Assembly (NCBI RefSeq): GCF_017854565.1
Contig: NZ_JAFMHJ010000030.1
Location: 1 to 41,830 of the forward strand
Direction of reading: 5' to 3'
Length of the DNA stretch: 41,830 bases
DNA from: Yoonia sp.
GTDB lineage: Bacteria > Pseudomonadota > Alphaproteobacteria > Rhodobacterales > Rhodobacteraceae
Notes under the pieces: generated by a model
What the model was told of the DNA's origin: nothing
The model's input: the letters and a program-made list of their open reading frames with translations, nothing else
Database searches by the model: none
Program-made: the position numbers and the translations under genes
Shown: piece by piece, positions 1 to 7,521 of the stretch
Position numbering within the stretch: the first letter of the stretch is position 1
How the letters are laid out: every line of letters starts with the position of its first letter

Positions 1-13
1 TCTCCTCTGTCAT
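1..13 (-). CDS. Start of a gene running off the left edge (partial)
   Basis: Only the first four codons (M-T-E-E) are inside the window. The call rests on a textbook start signal on the minus strand: a perfect AGGAGG at 24-19, a five-base spacer and ATG at 13-11. The rest of the gene lies beyond position 1, so no product can be named. It points the same way as the response regulator to its right, but a hairpin (334-372) and about 365 non-coding bases separate them, so they are probably separate transcription units. Confidence 0.45.
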
Positions 14-24
14 GGAAACCTCCT

Positions 25-333
25 GTCTGATGATTGAGAAGACCCCAATCATCAGGCAAGTTGGTCAAATCGCAAAATGCGCACTGTTACGAGCGTATCA
101 CGCCATCAGCAGAAAGCACCAATGCCGCGGAGCGGCTTCGTCCATGGGCCGTTAGCAGTCATATTGGCGTAGTCCAGCACCCATCAGTCTCAGGTCGAAC
201 CGGACCTCCGCTTGGAGTTGCACGAAGGTCCGGTTCTGATCGTTTGCTTGGTACGGAGTGATCAAGCGGTTGCCAAATATGCACCTTTACCGAGGTGGTG
301 ATATGACCCCATCACCGTAGGGAACTGATAAGC
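25..333. other. Non-coding stretch between the left-edge gene and the response regulator
   Basis: No convincing gene is seen here. A 75-codon open frame at 34-261 has no ribosome binding site, and its translation looks like the random Arg/Ser/Pro-rich peptides that GC-rich spacer DNA gives. The stretch holds one perfect 11-bp inverted repeat (197-236). It probably also holds the promoter of the left-edge gene, but I cannot pick out credible -35/-10 boxes. Confidence 0.5.
197..236. repeat. Perfect 11-bp inverted repeat
   Basis: The arms GAACCGGACCT (197-207) and AGGTCCGGTTC (226-236) are exact complements around an 18-base loop. It lies in the middle of the spacer, far from either gene end, and no T-tract follows it, so it does not look like a simple terminator. 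It resembles the short palindromic mosaic elements common in spacers of this bacterial group. That link is an impression, not a database match. Confidence 0.6.
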
Positions 334-372
334 CCCGGCGATCAGGAAAGGGACGGAACCCTGATCGCCGGG
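334..372 (-). terminator. Hairpin downstream of the response regulator
   Basis: A perfect 13-bp stem (334-346 paired with 360-372, sequence CCCGGCGATCAGG and its complement) with a 13-base loop begins a few bases past the regulator's stop codon. The stem is long and GC-rich but is not followed by a clear T-run on the minus strand, so it may act with Rho or as a 3' stabiliser. Confidence 0.6.
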
Positions 373-378
373 TAAACA

Positions 379-1065
379 CTACGCCACCAATCTATAACCA
401 CCAGATTCGGTCACAAGAAGGCGCGCATTGGACGGATCTGGTTCTATTTTTTGACGAAGACGGTAAATATGTGTCTCCAATGTGTGCGTCGTCACGCCCG
501 CATTATACCCCCAGACCTCGTGTAACAGCACATCGCGGGGCACAACGCCGTCGGTTGCGCGGTACAGAAACTTAAGGATATTCGTCTCTTTTTCGGTCAG
601 CCGAACCTTCTTATCGTCTTCTGTCACAAGCATTTTCTGGGCTGGCTTGAAGGTGTAAGGCCCAAGCTGGAACACCGCATCTTCGGATTGCTCGTGGGTG
701 CGCAGCTGGCTGCGAATCCGGGCCAAGAGCACGGGGAACTTGAACGGTTTGCTGACATAATCATTGGCACCCGCATCAAGGCCATAAATCGTGTCGGCAT
801 CGCTGTCCTGCGCCGTCAGCATCACAATCGGGCATTTTATGCCTTGTTTGCGCATCAGCCGACACAGCTCGCGACCATCGGTGTCGGGCAGGCCAACATC
901 GAGGATCATCAGATCGTAAAGACCTTCCTTGGCCTTGACCATCGCGCTTGCGCCATCATCGGCTTCGAAGACATCGAAATCCTCTGTCATCAGCAACTGT
1001 TCACCCAGCGCCTCGCGCAGATCGTCGTCGTCGTCGACCAGTAGAATTTTCTTGAGCTGTCCCAT
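379..1065 (-). CDS. OmpR/PhoB-type two-component response regulator
   Basis: The 228-residue protein has the two-domain layout of the OmpR family. A receiver domain covers about residues 5-120, with the acidic cluster D11-D15, phospho-acceptor D56 (LDVGLP), T84 and K106 (SKPF). A winged-helix DNA-binding domain covers about 130-228, with the recognition-helix stretch HTLETHIYRLRQK. It should bind promoters when phosphorylated by a histidine kinase. No kinase gene is next to it here, so the partner and target genes are unknown. The ATG at 1065 is preceded by AAGGAG at good spacing. The gene diverges from ribA across about 157 bases that contain a small CACACG-GA-CGTGTG palindrome (1138-1151), a possible operator. 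The family call is firm; the regulon is unknown. Confidence 0.9.
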   Translation of the reverse strand: MGQLKKILLVDDDDDLREALGEQLLMTEDFDVFEADDGASAMVKAKEGLYDLMILDVGLPDTDGRELCRLMRKQGIKCPIVMLTAQDSDADTIYGLDAGANDYVSKPFKFPVLLARIRSQLRTHEQSEDAVFQLGPYTFKPAQKMLVTEDDKKVRLTEKETNILKFLYRATDGVVPRDVLLHEVWGYNAGVTTHTLETHIYRLRQKIEPDPSNARLLVTESGGYRLVA

Positions 1066-1222
1066 GACATTCTCCTTCGCTATGACTAATCAAGTGTGCT
1101 TAAGACACGTATCCGACAAGCCATCGTGCAAATTTTTCACACGGACGTGTGATTTCACCGTGAATTGTTTCACTTTGCTGCGAAAATAGCTATCTGATGA
1201 AACAAACACGAGGCGGACATGC

Positions 1223-2299
1223 ATGGGCTTTTCCCCGGATATTACAGAACGGCTGGCCCGCGCACGTGCGGATCTGCGGATGGGCGTGCCGATTGTGCTG
1301 GACGACGGTGCCGTTGTGTTGGCCGCCGAGACGCTGGATGCCACGCGTCTGGCATATCTGCGCACATTGGGTGGCGCTCCGGTGCTTGTGGTGACAGGCA
1401 GGCGCGCTGAAACGCTCAAGGCGCGCGCCTATGACGGGGATGTTGCCCGCATTTTGCTGCCGCGCGATGTTACCCTGTCGTGGGTCCGGTCCGTCGCAAA
1501 TCCTGCCGATGATCTGCGCGCCCCGATGAAAGGCCCCCTGCAAAGCCAGCGCGACGGATCAGCCGACCTGCACCGTGCCGCAATTGCGCTGACCAAGGCC
1601 GCGCGCCTTCTGCCCGCCGCTGTGGTGCTGCCCGTCGCTGATCCGGCGTCCTTTGCCGCGACCCATAACCTGACGCTTGTTCCGGCGGATGCCGCCGTGG
1701 ATACCGGCCTTAGCCCGCTGCACGAAATCGTCAGCGCCCGCCTGCCGCTTGCGGTGTCCGAAGCGGGGCGTTTGCACATTTTCCGTCCCGACGATGGTGC
1801 CGAGGAACATTATGCCGTTGAAATAGGCCGGCCTGATCGGTCAGAACCTGTGCTGTCGCGGCTACATTCTGCTTGTTTCACGGGTGATCTGCTGGGGTCG
1901 CTGAAATGCGACTGCGGTCCGCAGCTGCGTGGTGCTCTGGCGCAAATGGGCGCCGAAGGGGCAGGGGTCCTTCTGTACCTAAATCAAGAAGGGCGTGGGA
2001 TTGGGCTTGCCAACAAAATGCGCGCCTATTCACTGCAGGATCAAGGGTTTGACACCGTGGAGGCGAACCACCGGCTGGGTTTTGAAGATGACGAGCGGGA
2101 TTTTCGGATCGGCGCGGAGATTCTCAAACGGATGGGGTTCAATGCGGTGCGCCTGATGACCAACAACCCCGCCAAAGTGGCCCGTATGGAAAGTGCCGGT
2201 ATCACAGTGACGGAACGCGTGCCGCTCAAGGTTGGTGAGAACCGACACAATGCGGCATATCTTGCAACCAAGGCCGCGAAATCCGGGCATTTGTTTTAG
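1223..2299 (+). CDS. ribA: GTP cyclohydrolase II with a degenerate RibB-like N-terminal domain
   Basis: The C-terminal half (about residues 165-358) is a complete GTP cyclohydrolase II, the first step of riboflavin synthesis (GTP to a diaminopyrimidine phosphate plus formate). It has the zinc cysteines C-FTGD-…-CDCG, the NQEGRGIGL loop, the DTVEANHRLGF segment and the TNNPAK motif. At 358 residues it is much longer than the roughly 200 of stand-alone RibA. The first 160 residues resemble the 3,4-dihydroxy-2-butanone-4-phosphate synthase (RibB) fold: ARADLRMGVPIVLDD, then VVLAAETLDATRLAYL, and later HRAAIALTKAARLLPAAVVL. The acidic catalytic DRENEGD loop of RibB is missing, so this half is probably inactive. 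Two ATGs are possible (1219 out of frame, 1223 in frame); 1223 gives the full protein. The cell would need a separate RibB. Confidence 0.93.
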   Translation: MGFSPDITERLARARADLRMGVPIVLDDGAVVLAAETLDATRLAYLRTLGGAPVLVVTGRRAETLKARAYDGDVARILLPRDVTLSWVRSVANPADDLRAPMKGPLQSQRDGSADLHRAAIALTKAARLLPAAVVLPVADPASFAATHNLTLVPADAAVDTGLSPLHEIVSARLPLAVSEAGRLHIFRPDDGAEEHYAVEIGRPDRSEPVLSRLHSACFTGDLLGSLKCDCGPQLRGALAQMGAEGAGVLLYLNQEGRGIGLANKMRAYSLQDQGFDTVEANHRLGFEDDERDFRIGAEILKRMGFNAVRLMTNNPAKVARMESAGITVTERVPLKVGENRHNAAYLATKAAKSGHLF

Positions 2300-2316
2300 C
2301 CCGGCGTTGCCAAACC

Positions 2317-2342
2317 GTAAGGTGGATTGAAATCCACCCTAC
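2317..2342. repeat. Dispersed palindromic repeat, copy 1
   Basis: The arms GTAAGGTGGATT (2317-2328) and AATCCACCCTAC (2331-2342) pair with one mismatch around GA. A close relative with the core GGTGGGTT-GA-AACCCACC lies at 25044-25061, also just after a gene end. Both follow a plus-strand gene (ribA, ctpA). This copy may serve as the ribA transcription end, although no T-run follows. Confidence 0.6.
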
Positions 2343-2357
2343 GAGATTGATCGGTAG

Positions 2358-2852
2358 ATGAACCGCACTGACCTTGTCCTGACCCCGACCCACCTGCGGT
2401 TCATGAACCGCCGTTTCCCCCGCACCATTGGGCGCGGCGGTGTGACCGGTCGCAAGGCAGAAGGCGACGGGGCCACCCCCCGTGGCACGCATTGCATCGT
2501 CGGGATGCTGTACCGGCCAGATCGGATGGCGCGGCCCACCGACTGGGCACTGCCGATCCGGCCCGGTGATCTGTGGTCAGATGATGTGCGCGACCCCGAC
2601 TACAACATGATGGTCCGCGTCCCGCATCGCTTTGGCCATGAAAACCTGCGCCGTGCCGACCCGATGTATGATCTGATCATTCTGACCGATTGGAACTGGC
2701 CCTACGCAGTCAAAGGGCGCGGTTCCGCTATTTTTCTACACCAATGGCGGGGTCCGGGGCGACCCACGGCGGGTTGCGTGGCGTTTTCACGGGCTGACCT
2801 GTGCTGGATTGCCCGCCACATACGCCACGAAACACGGCTTGTTATCGTATAG
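2358..2852 (+). CDS. L,D-transpeptidase (YkuD) catalytic-domain protein
   Basis: This 164-residue protein is essentially a bare YkuD domain. The catalytic signature is visible as H128 (SAIFLHQW) followed by TAGC140VAFSR, the His/Cys arrangement of L,D-transpeptidases that form 3-3 peptidoglycan cross-links or attach proteins to the wall. ATPRG near residue 40 is also typical. No signal peptide, membrane segment or peptidoglycan-binding domain is seen. That is unusual for an enzyme working in the periplasm, though short members of this subgroup (YkuD-type COG3786) are common in alphaproteobacteria. The start at 2358 has only a weak ribosome binding site. A MltB-type wall hydrolase is encoded nearby at 3885-5072. 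Confidence 0.82.
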   Translation: MNRTDLVLTPTHLRFMNRRFPRTIGRGGVTGRKAEGDGATPRGTHCIVGMLYRPDRMARPTDWALPIRPGDLWSDDVRDPDYNMMVRVPHRFGHENLRRADPMYDLIILTDWNWPYAVKGRGSAIFLHQWRGPGRPTAGCVAFSRADLCWIARHIRHETRLVIV

Positions 2853-2899
2853 CGGCTGGACCTTATGCCTATATTTAGGCAACACTGGAAGGCACGCAT

Positions 2900-3403
2900 A
2901 TGAAACACCAAGGCCCATTCATGACCCCTGAAGAAATCGCACAACTGCCCTACCGGCCCTGCGTCGGCATTATGCTGGCCAACACGCGGGGGCACATCTT
3001 TGTGGGCCAGCGGATTGACCGCGATACCGACGCCTGGCAAATGCCCCAAGGCGGCGTGGACAAAGGTGAAAACACCCGCGATGCTGCCCTGCGTGAACTT
3101 CAGGAGGAAACGGGCATTACCCCCAACCTTGTCACCCTCGAGGCCGAAACCGCTGGCCTGATCCCGTATGATCTGCCGCATGATCTGGTGCCGAATATCT
3201 GGAAAGGCCGCTATCGGGGGCAAGAACAGAAATGGTTCCTGATGCGCTTTCACGGTGCCGATGATCAGATCCAAATCGCAACGGCCTACCCGGAATTTTC
3301 GCGTTGGAAGTGGATCCCGTCAGGCGCGTTGGTCGACGCGATCGTGCCCTTCAAGCGGGCGGTCTATGAACAGGTTCTGGCCGAATTCCAAACCAAGCTC
3401 TGA
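2900..3403 (+). CDS. rppH: RNA pyrophosphohydrolase (Nudix hydrolase, RppH type)
   Basis: The protein should remove pyrophosphate from 5'-triphosphate mRNA ends, which starts RNase E-dependent decay, or hydrolyse dinucleoside polyphosphates. The Nudix box is complete at residues 51-73 (G-x5-E-x7-REL-x-EE-x-GI). The flanking [10 protein letters not shown] start, WQMPQGG, and the C-terminal segment PEFSRWKW…[12 protein letters not shown] are characteristic of RppH/IalA-type enzymes of about 160 residues. The start at 2900 is preceded by GGAAGG. An internal ATG (residue 8, [13 protein letters not shown]) would give a protein closer to the family N-terminus. In many relatives rppH sits right after ctpA; here it is 20 kb away from ctpA. 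Confidence 0.88.
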   Translation: MKHQGPFMTPEEIAQLPYRPCVGIMLANTRGHIFVGQRIDRDTDAWQMPQGGVDKGENTRDAALRELQEETGITPNLVTLEAETAGLIPYDLPHDLVPNIWKGRYRGQEQKWFLMRFHGADDQIQIATAYPEFSRWKWIPSGALVDAIVPFKRAVYEQVLAEFQTKL

Positions 3404-3419
3404 CAACAGGAGCCGCCGC

Positions 3420-3905
3420 ATGCAACTTTCCACCCTCGTTGTGATCCTCGCTTCAATCGCCGGACAGGCCGCCGCACTTAGTTGTGTGCAGCCCGCCCCG
3501 ATTGCGACCTTCCAGCGGGTCGCGGCGGCGCCCGATGCGTATTTCGTTCTTTATGGTGATCTGACCTTTGACGAAGGCGCGCTGCCGCCTGCCGTGTCGA
3601 ACCGCCGCACGACTGATCCCGCGCCCATCCCCGCCCGGTTTCGTGGCAAGGGACTGACGCTTGATGGCTTCACGTCCGATTACATCAGCCCGGCCACCCT
3701 ACAGGTCAGTTGTGCCGGGCCATGGTGCGGCACGGCGCGCAGTGGCGGTGATGCGCTGTATTTCGTGCGCGCCGACAGCGACCCGGTGACGATGCAGGCC
3801 GAACCCTGCGGCGGCATGATCTTTCAGGACCCGTCGCAGGCGGTGCTGGACGCGCTGACATCGTGCATGCGCGGTGACACCTGCTCAGCGCAGCCGTTCA
3901 AGTAA
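3420..3905 (+). CDS. Small secreted protein of unknown function
   Basis: The 161-residue product begins with a clear signal peptide (MQLSTLVVILASIAGQAAA, cleavage near residue 19), so it is probably periplasmic. The mature part has several cysteines (LSCVQP, VSCAGPWCGT, EPCGGM, SCMRGDTC), suggesting disulfide bonds, and a segment AYFVLYGDLTFDEG. I do not recognise the family. ATG 3420 is chosen because CAGGAG lies just upstream and the signal peptide begins there; the frame stays open further upstream without a signal. It lies 16 bases after rppH and could be cotranscribed with it. Its last 21 bases overlap the 3' end of the convergent transglycosylase gene. Confidence 0.72.
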   Translation: MQLSTLVVILASIAGQAAALSCVQPAPIATFQRVAAAPDAYFVLYGDLTFDEGALPPAVSNRRTTDPAPIPARFRGKGLTLDGFTSDYISPATLQVSCAGPWCGTARSGGDALYFVRADSDPVTMQAEPCGGMIFQDPSQAVLDALTSCMRGDTCSAQPFK

Positions 3906-5072
3906 CCGCAGCGACGCATAACCATCCGGCGTCAAGCCCTGACTGCGCTGATAGCTTTGGATCGCGGCCACACTGTTTGGCCCGATCCTGCCATCCACAC
4001 CTTGCGTCGAAAATCCCGCAGACGTCAGACGTTGCTGCAACTCGACCCGCTCGGCGCGCAGCAAGCCGCGTTCGCCGGCGGGCCAGGCGGCCTGTAACGG
4101 CGCCAGCCCCCTGATGCGGTCGCCCAAATGGCCCACGCCGATGATATAGGCCTGCGCATTGTTGTACCGCCCGATCACGTCATAGTTGCGGAACACCAGA
4201 AACGCGGGCCCACCGGCGCCGGTCGGCGTGATCAGTGCCGCTTCGCCATAATCCGGGACCATCTGCCCATCGACACCACGCACACCCTGCTGGCCCCAAT
4301 CCGCAGGGGACCGGCGCGCCGCACGCCCCGATTGACCAAAGTCAAAACCACGCGGCAGCCGCACCTCGACCCCCCAGGGCTGGCCCTGCTGCCAGCCAAA
4401 ACGGCGCAGATATGCGGCGGTCGATGCCAGCGCATCACTGGGATCATCGGCCCAGATATCGCGCCTGCCATCCCCGGTGAAATCCACAGCATAGGCCTGA
4501 TACGACGTTGGAATGAACTGGGTGTGCCCCATCGCGCCTGCCCATGATCCGGTCATGTTGCGGGGCGCCACATCGCCGCGCTGCAAAATCCCAAGCGCTG
4601 CGACCAATTGTTCTTCGAAAAACCGGCCCCGTCGCCCGTCGTAGGCCAGCGTGGCCAGCGTTGAAATCAGCGGCGTATCACCCCGGCGTTGGCCATAATT
4701 GCTTTCCATGCCCCAAATCGCGGTGACCACATGGGCATCAACACCATATGTGGCCTCAATACGTCCCAGCAGGTTGGCATATTGCTGGGTCATCCCCCGG
4801 CCAGTGGCGACGCGCGTATCGGATGCGGCCGTGGACATATAATCGCCCAAGGGTTTGACAAATTCGGCCTGATTGCTGTCGCGGGCGATACTGTCTGGCA
4901 GGTACTGGGCCCCGGCAAATGCCGCGTCGAATGTCCGGTCGGAAATACCGGCGCTGCGGGCACGGCCGCGAAACCCGGCTATCCAATTGCCAAATCCACC
5001 GGCCTGCGCGCCAGCACCATGTGCCGTTGCCATACCGGCAAGCGCCGTTGCGATAAATGTTCGACGATGCAC
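3885..5072 (-). CDS. Lytic murein transglycosylase, MltB type, with peptidoglycan-binding domain
   Basis: The enzyme cleaves the glycan strand of peptidoglycan and forms 1,6-anhydromuramic ends. Residues about 25-320 form the SLT_2/MltB catalytic domain, with catalytic Glu in WGMES (E123), then GAMGHTQFIPTSY and DFTGDGRRDIW. Residues about 335-393 are a PG_binding_1 domain (LTSAGFSTQGVDGRIGPNSV). The N-terminus MHRRTFIATALAGMATAHG carries an RR-x-F-I motif and hydrophobic stretch, consistent with Tat export to the periplasm. I see no lipobox, unlike E. coli MltB. The start is GTG at 5072 with GGAGG six bases upstream. The 395-residue length fits the family. Its 3' end overlaps the convergent secreted-protein gene. 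Confidence 0.9.
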   Translation of the reverse strand: MHRRTFIATALAGMATAHGAGAQAGGFGNWIAGFRGRARSAGISDRTFDAAFAGAQYLPDSIARDSNQAEFVKPLGDYMSTAASDTRVATGRGMTQQYANLLGRIEATYGVDAHVVTAIWGMESNYGQRRGDTPLISTLATLAYDGRRGRFFEEQLVAALGILQRGDVAPRNMTGSWAGAMGHTQFIPTSYQAYAVDFTGDGRRDIWADDPSDALASTAAYLRRFGWQQGQPWGVEVRLPRGFDFGQSGRAARRSPADWGQQGVRGVDGQMVPDYGEAALITPTGAGGPAFLVFRNYDVIGRYNNAQAYIIGVGHLGDRIRGLAPLQAAWPAGERGLLRAERVELQQRLTSAGFSTQGVDGRIGPNSVAAIQSYQRSQGLTPDGYASLRLLERLR

Positions 5073-5175
5073 TGCAAACCTCCATTATTGGTTTTCGCAG
5101 AGATTAGCACACCCGCCGCCGGATCAAAATCAACTCTCCGCCAGATCGGCGGTATATGCCGCCGACGCGCGCGGC

Positions 5176-7431
5176 CTAATGCCGCGTGCGTTTCACCTTG
5201 CGCGCCGTCTTGGCCGCCTTTTTCTTGGCTGATCCCACCTTGCGGCGCGGTGGCTTGCCACGGCCCCGTGACGGTCCGCGCGGCATGGTTTTTTCGTCCA
5301 GGGTGATCAGCTCTACGATCAGCCCGCCGGTCACCGGCGCGGCCTCGATCAGCTTGACAGTGACCCGCTGGCCAAGACGGATCACAACCCCGGAATCCGC
5401 GCCCATCAACGTCTGGGTTTCGGGATCATAGTGGAAATATTCCGCGCCCAGCGTGCGGATCGGGATCATCGCGTCGGCGCCGGTTTCGTCCAGCTTCACA
5501 AAGACGCCAAACTTGGCAATCCCGCTGATCCGACCCCCAATTTCATACCCGATTCGGTCTGACAGAAACGCGGCAAGATAGCGGTCGGTGGTGTCACGTT
5601 CGGCGGCCATCGACCGACGCTCTGTGTCGCTGATCTGTTTTGCGGTCTCGGGCAACTGCGCGATATCGTCGGGCGACAAACCGTCCTTGCCCCAGCCATG
5701 CGCAGCGATCAGCGCACGATGCACGATCAGATCGGAATACCGGCGAATCGGCGATGTGAAATGCGCATACGCCAGCAGCGCCAGCCCGAAATGGCCAAAG
5801 TTATCGGGGTTGTAATAGGCCTGCGTCATCGACCGCAACGTCGCCATATTGATCAGTTCATCATTGTCGGTGCCCTCGGCCTGCGACAATAGCCGGTTCA
5901 GGTGCGCCGTCTTCAGCACCTGTCCCTTTGCCAGCGTCAGCCCCGACGCCGCTGCGACCTCGCGCAGTGCCTCCAGCTTTTCGGGTGCCGGTTCTTCGTG
6001 GACCCGGAACAGCAGCGGCGATTTCTTGGCGACCAGCGTTTCTGCGGCGGCGACATTGGCCAGCACCATGAATTCTTCGATCAGCTTATGGGCGTCCAGC
6101 CGCGCCTTGAAATTGACCGACGCCACCTTGCCGTTGTCATCCAGCACGATTTGGCGTTCAGGCAGGTCAAGATCCAGCGGCTGCCGCGCCGCACGCGCCT
6201 TGGTCAGCGCATCGTAAGCAGCATACATCGGCCTGATGATATCATCCATCAACGGGGCAACCTTGTCGCCCGGCTGCCCGTCCATGCCCGCCTGCACCTC
6301 TTGATAATTCAGCGCGGCGACCGATTTCATCAGCCCACGGCAGAACTCATGGCTGATCTTGTTGCCGTGGGCATCAATGCGCATCGCAACCGCGACACAG
6401 GCGCGTTCGACACCTTCATGCAGGGAACACAGGTCCCCCGACAGCCGGTCGGGCAACATCGGTACGACGCGGTCAGGGAAATAGCTGGAATTGCCGCGCT
6501 TGCGCGCCTCGCGGTCCAGTTCCGATCCCGGACGCACATAGTATGCCACATCGGCAATCGCGACCCATATGATGAAACCACCCTCGTTCTTGGGGTCGGG
6601 GTCCGTCTGCACGTAGCAGGCATCGTCGCGGTCGCGGGCGTCAAATGGGTCAATCGTGATCAGCGGCAGGTCGCGCAGATCCGTGCGGCCGTCCAGCCCG
6701 GCAGGTATCGCAGCATCCGCCTCGGCAACGGCCGCATCAGAGAAGTGATCGGGAATACCGTGCTGGTGAATAGCAATCAGCGACACCGCACGCGGCTCTG
6801 TCGGGTCGCCCAAACGGGCAACGATCCGCGCCTTGGGCAGGCCTAGGCGGCCCTTTGGCCCGGCCTGTTCGGCCTCGACCAATTCACCATCTTTTGCGCC
6901 GCCAGTCGCGCCGGCGGCGACAACCCACTGCCGGTCCGACCCTTTATCGACGGCCAGCACACGCCCCCCTTCGGACCCTTCCCGGTAGACGCCCAAAATC
7001 CGCAATGGGTTGGTCCCGATCCGGCGGATCATGCGGGCGGTGTGGCTGTGGTCTTCGGTCTTATCGACGGTCACGCGCCCGAGAATACGGTCGCCCGCAC
7101 CTAACGCGGGATCACCCGCGCGCGGCAGCATCAAAATGCGTGGCTCGGCGCCCTGACCTTGCCATTCCAAAGGCCGCGCAAACAAATCACCGTCTGCGTC
7201 GGGCACCAAAATCTCCAGCACGGATACCGGCGGCAGGTCTTCGGCATCGCGATAACTGCTGCGCCGCTTGGTCAGCTTGCCCTCCGTCTCCAGCTCTCTG
7301 AGCAGGCTCTTGAGGTCAATGCGCGCTGCGCCTTTGATGTCAAAGGCCTTCGCGATATCGCGTTTGGCAGCTTTGGTGGGGTTCTGGGCGATCCATTCAA
7401 GGATCTCGGATTTGGATGGGATGCGTGTCAT
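5176..7431 (-). CDS. rnr: Ribonuclease R
   Basis: RNase R is a processive 3'-to-5' exoribonuclease that degrades structured RNA, including rRNA fragments and mRNA. The 751-residue protein has an N-terminal winged-helix/cold-shock region (about 1-230). The RNB catalytic domain starts near residue 253 and holds the magnesium-binding acidic cluster DPFDARDRDDA (261-271) and the GNSSYFPDRVVPMLP motif. An S1 RNA-binding domain lies near 640-720 (RISGIAKFGVFVKLDETG). The Lys/Arg-rich tail ending KKKAAKTARKVKRTRH is typical of RNase R and separates it from RNase II. The gene stands alone, followed by about 100 bases before the start of the transglycosylase gene. RNase II is the only real alternative and is less likely given the tail. 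Confidence 0.95.
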   Translation of the reverse strand: MTRIPSKSEILEWIAQNPTKAAKRDIAKAFDIKGAARIDLKSLLRELETEGKLTKRRSSYRDAEDLPPVSVLEILVPDADGDLFARPLEWQGQGAEPRILMLPRAGDPALGAGDRILGRVTVDKTEDHSHTARMIRRIGTNPLRILGVYREGSEGGRVLAVDKGSDRQWVVAAGATGGAKDGELVEAEQAGPKGRLGLPKARIVARLGDPTEPRAVSLIAIHQHGIPDHFSDAAVAEADAAIPAGLDGRTDLRDLPLITIDPFDARDRDDACYVQTDPDPKNEGGFIIWVAIADVAYYVRPGSELDREARKRGNSSYFPDRVVPMLPDRLSGDLCSLHEGVERACVAVAMRIDAHGNKISHEFCRGLMKSVAALNYQEVQAGMDGQPGDKVAPLMDDIIRPMYAAYDALTKARAARQPLDLDLPERQIVLDDNGKVASVNFKARLDAHKLIEEFMVLANVAAAETLVAKKSPLLFRVHEEPAPEKLEALREVAAASGLTLAKGQVLKTAHLNRLLSQAEGTDNDELINMATLRSMTQAYYNPDNFGHFGLALLAYAHFTSPIRRYSDLIVHRALIAAHGWGKDGLSPDDIAQLPETAKQISDTERRSMAAERDTTDRYLAAFLSDRIGYEIGGRISGIAKFGVFVKLDETGADAMIPIRTLGAEYFHYDPETQTLMGADSGVVIRLGQRVTVKLIEAAPVTGGLIVELITLDEKTMPRGPSRGRGKPPRRKVGSAKKKAAKTARKVKRTRH

Positions 7432-7477
7432 GGGCCAGCATTAGCACGCGGCGAAAGGGCCGTCATCACAATATATA

Positions 7478-7494
7478 CGCCAGCGATTCTGGCG
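7478..7494 (-). terminator. Possible weak terminator of dapE
   Basis: A perfect 6-bp stem (CGCCAG, loop CGATT, CTGGCG) lies about 30 bases past the dapE stop codon in the 90-base gap before rnr. There is no T-run, only an AT-rich tract (TATATATTG) on the minus strand. It may equally be chance, and read-through into rnr is possible. Confidence 0.3.
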
Positions 7495-7521
7495 GAAAAG
7501 GGTGGGCACGACAGGTAAGGA

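Noticed and set aside
34..261. 75-codon plus-strand frame in the left spacer
   Set aside because: No ribosome binding site, composition of random GC-rich frames and it spans a perfect inverted repeat.
5902..6846. 314-codon plus-strand frame opposite rnr
   Set aside because: Antisense shadow of the well-supported RNase R gene; GC-rich codon bias leaves long frames on the opposite strand.
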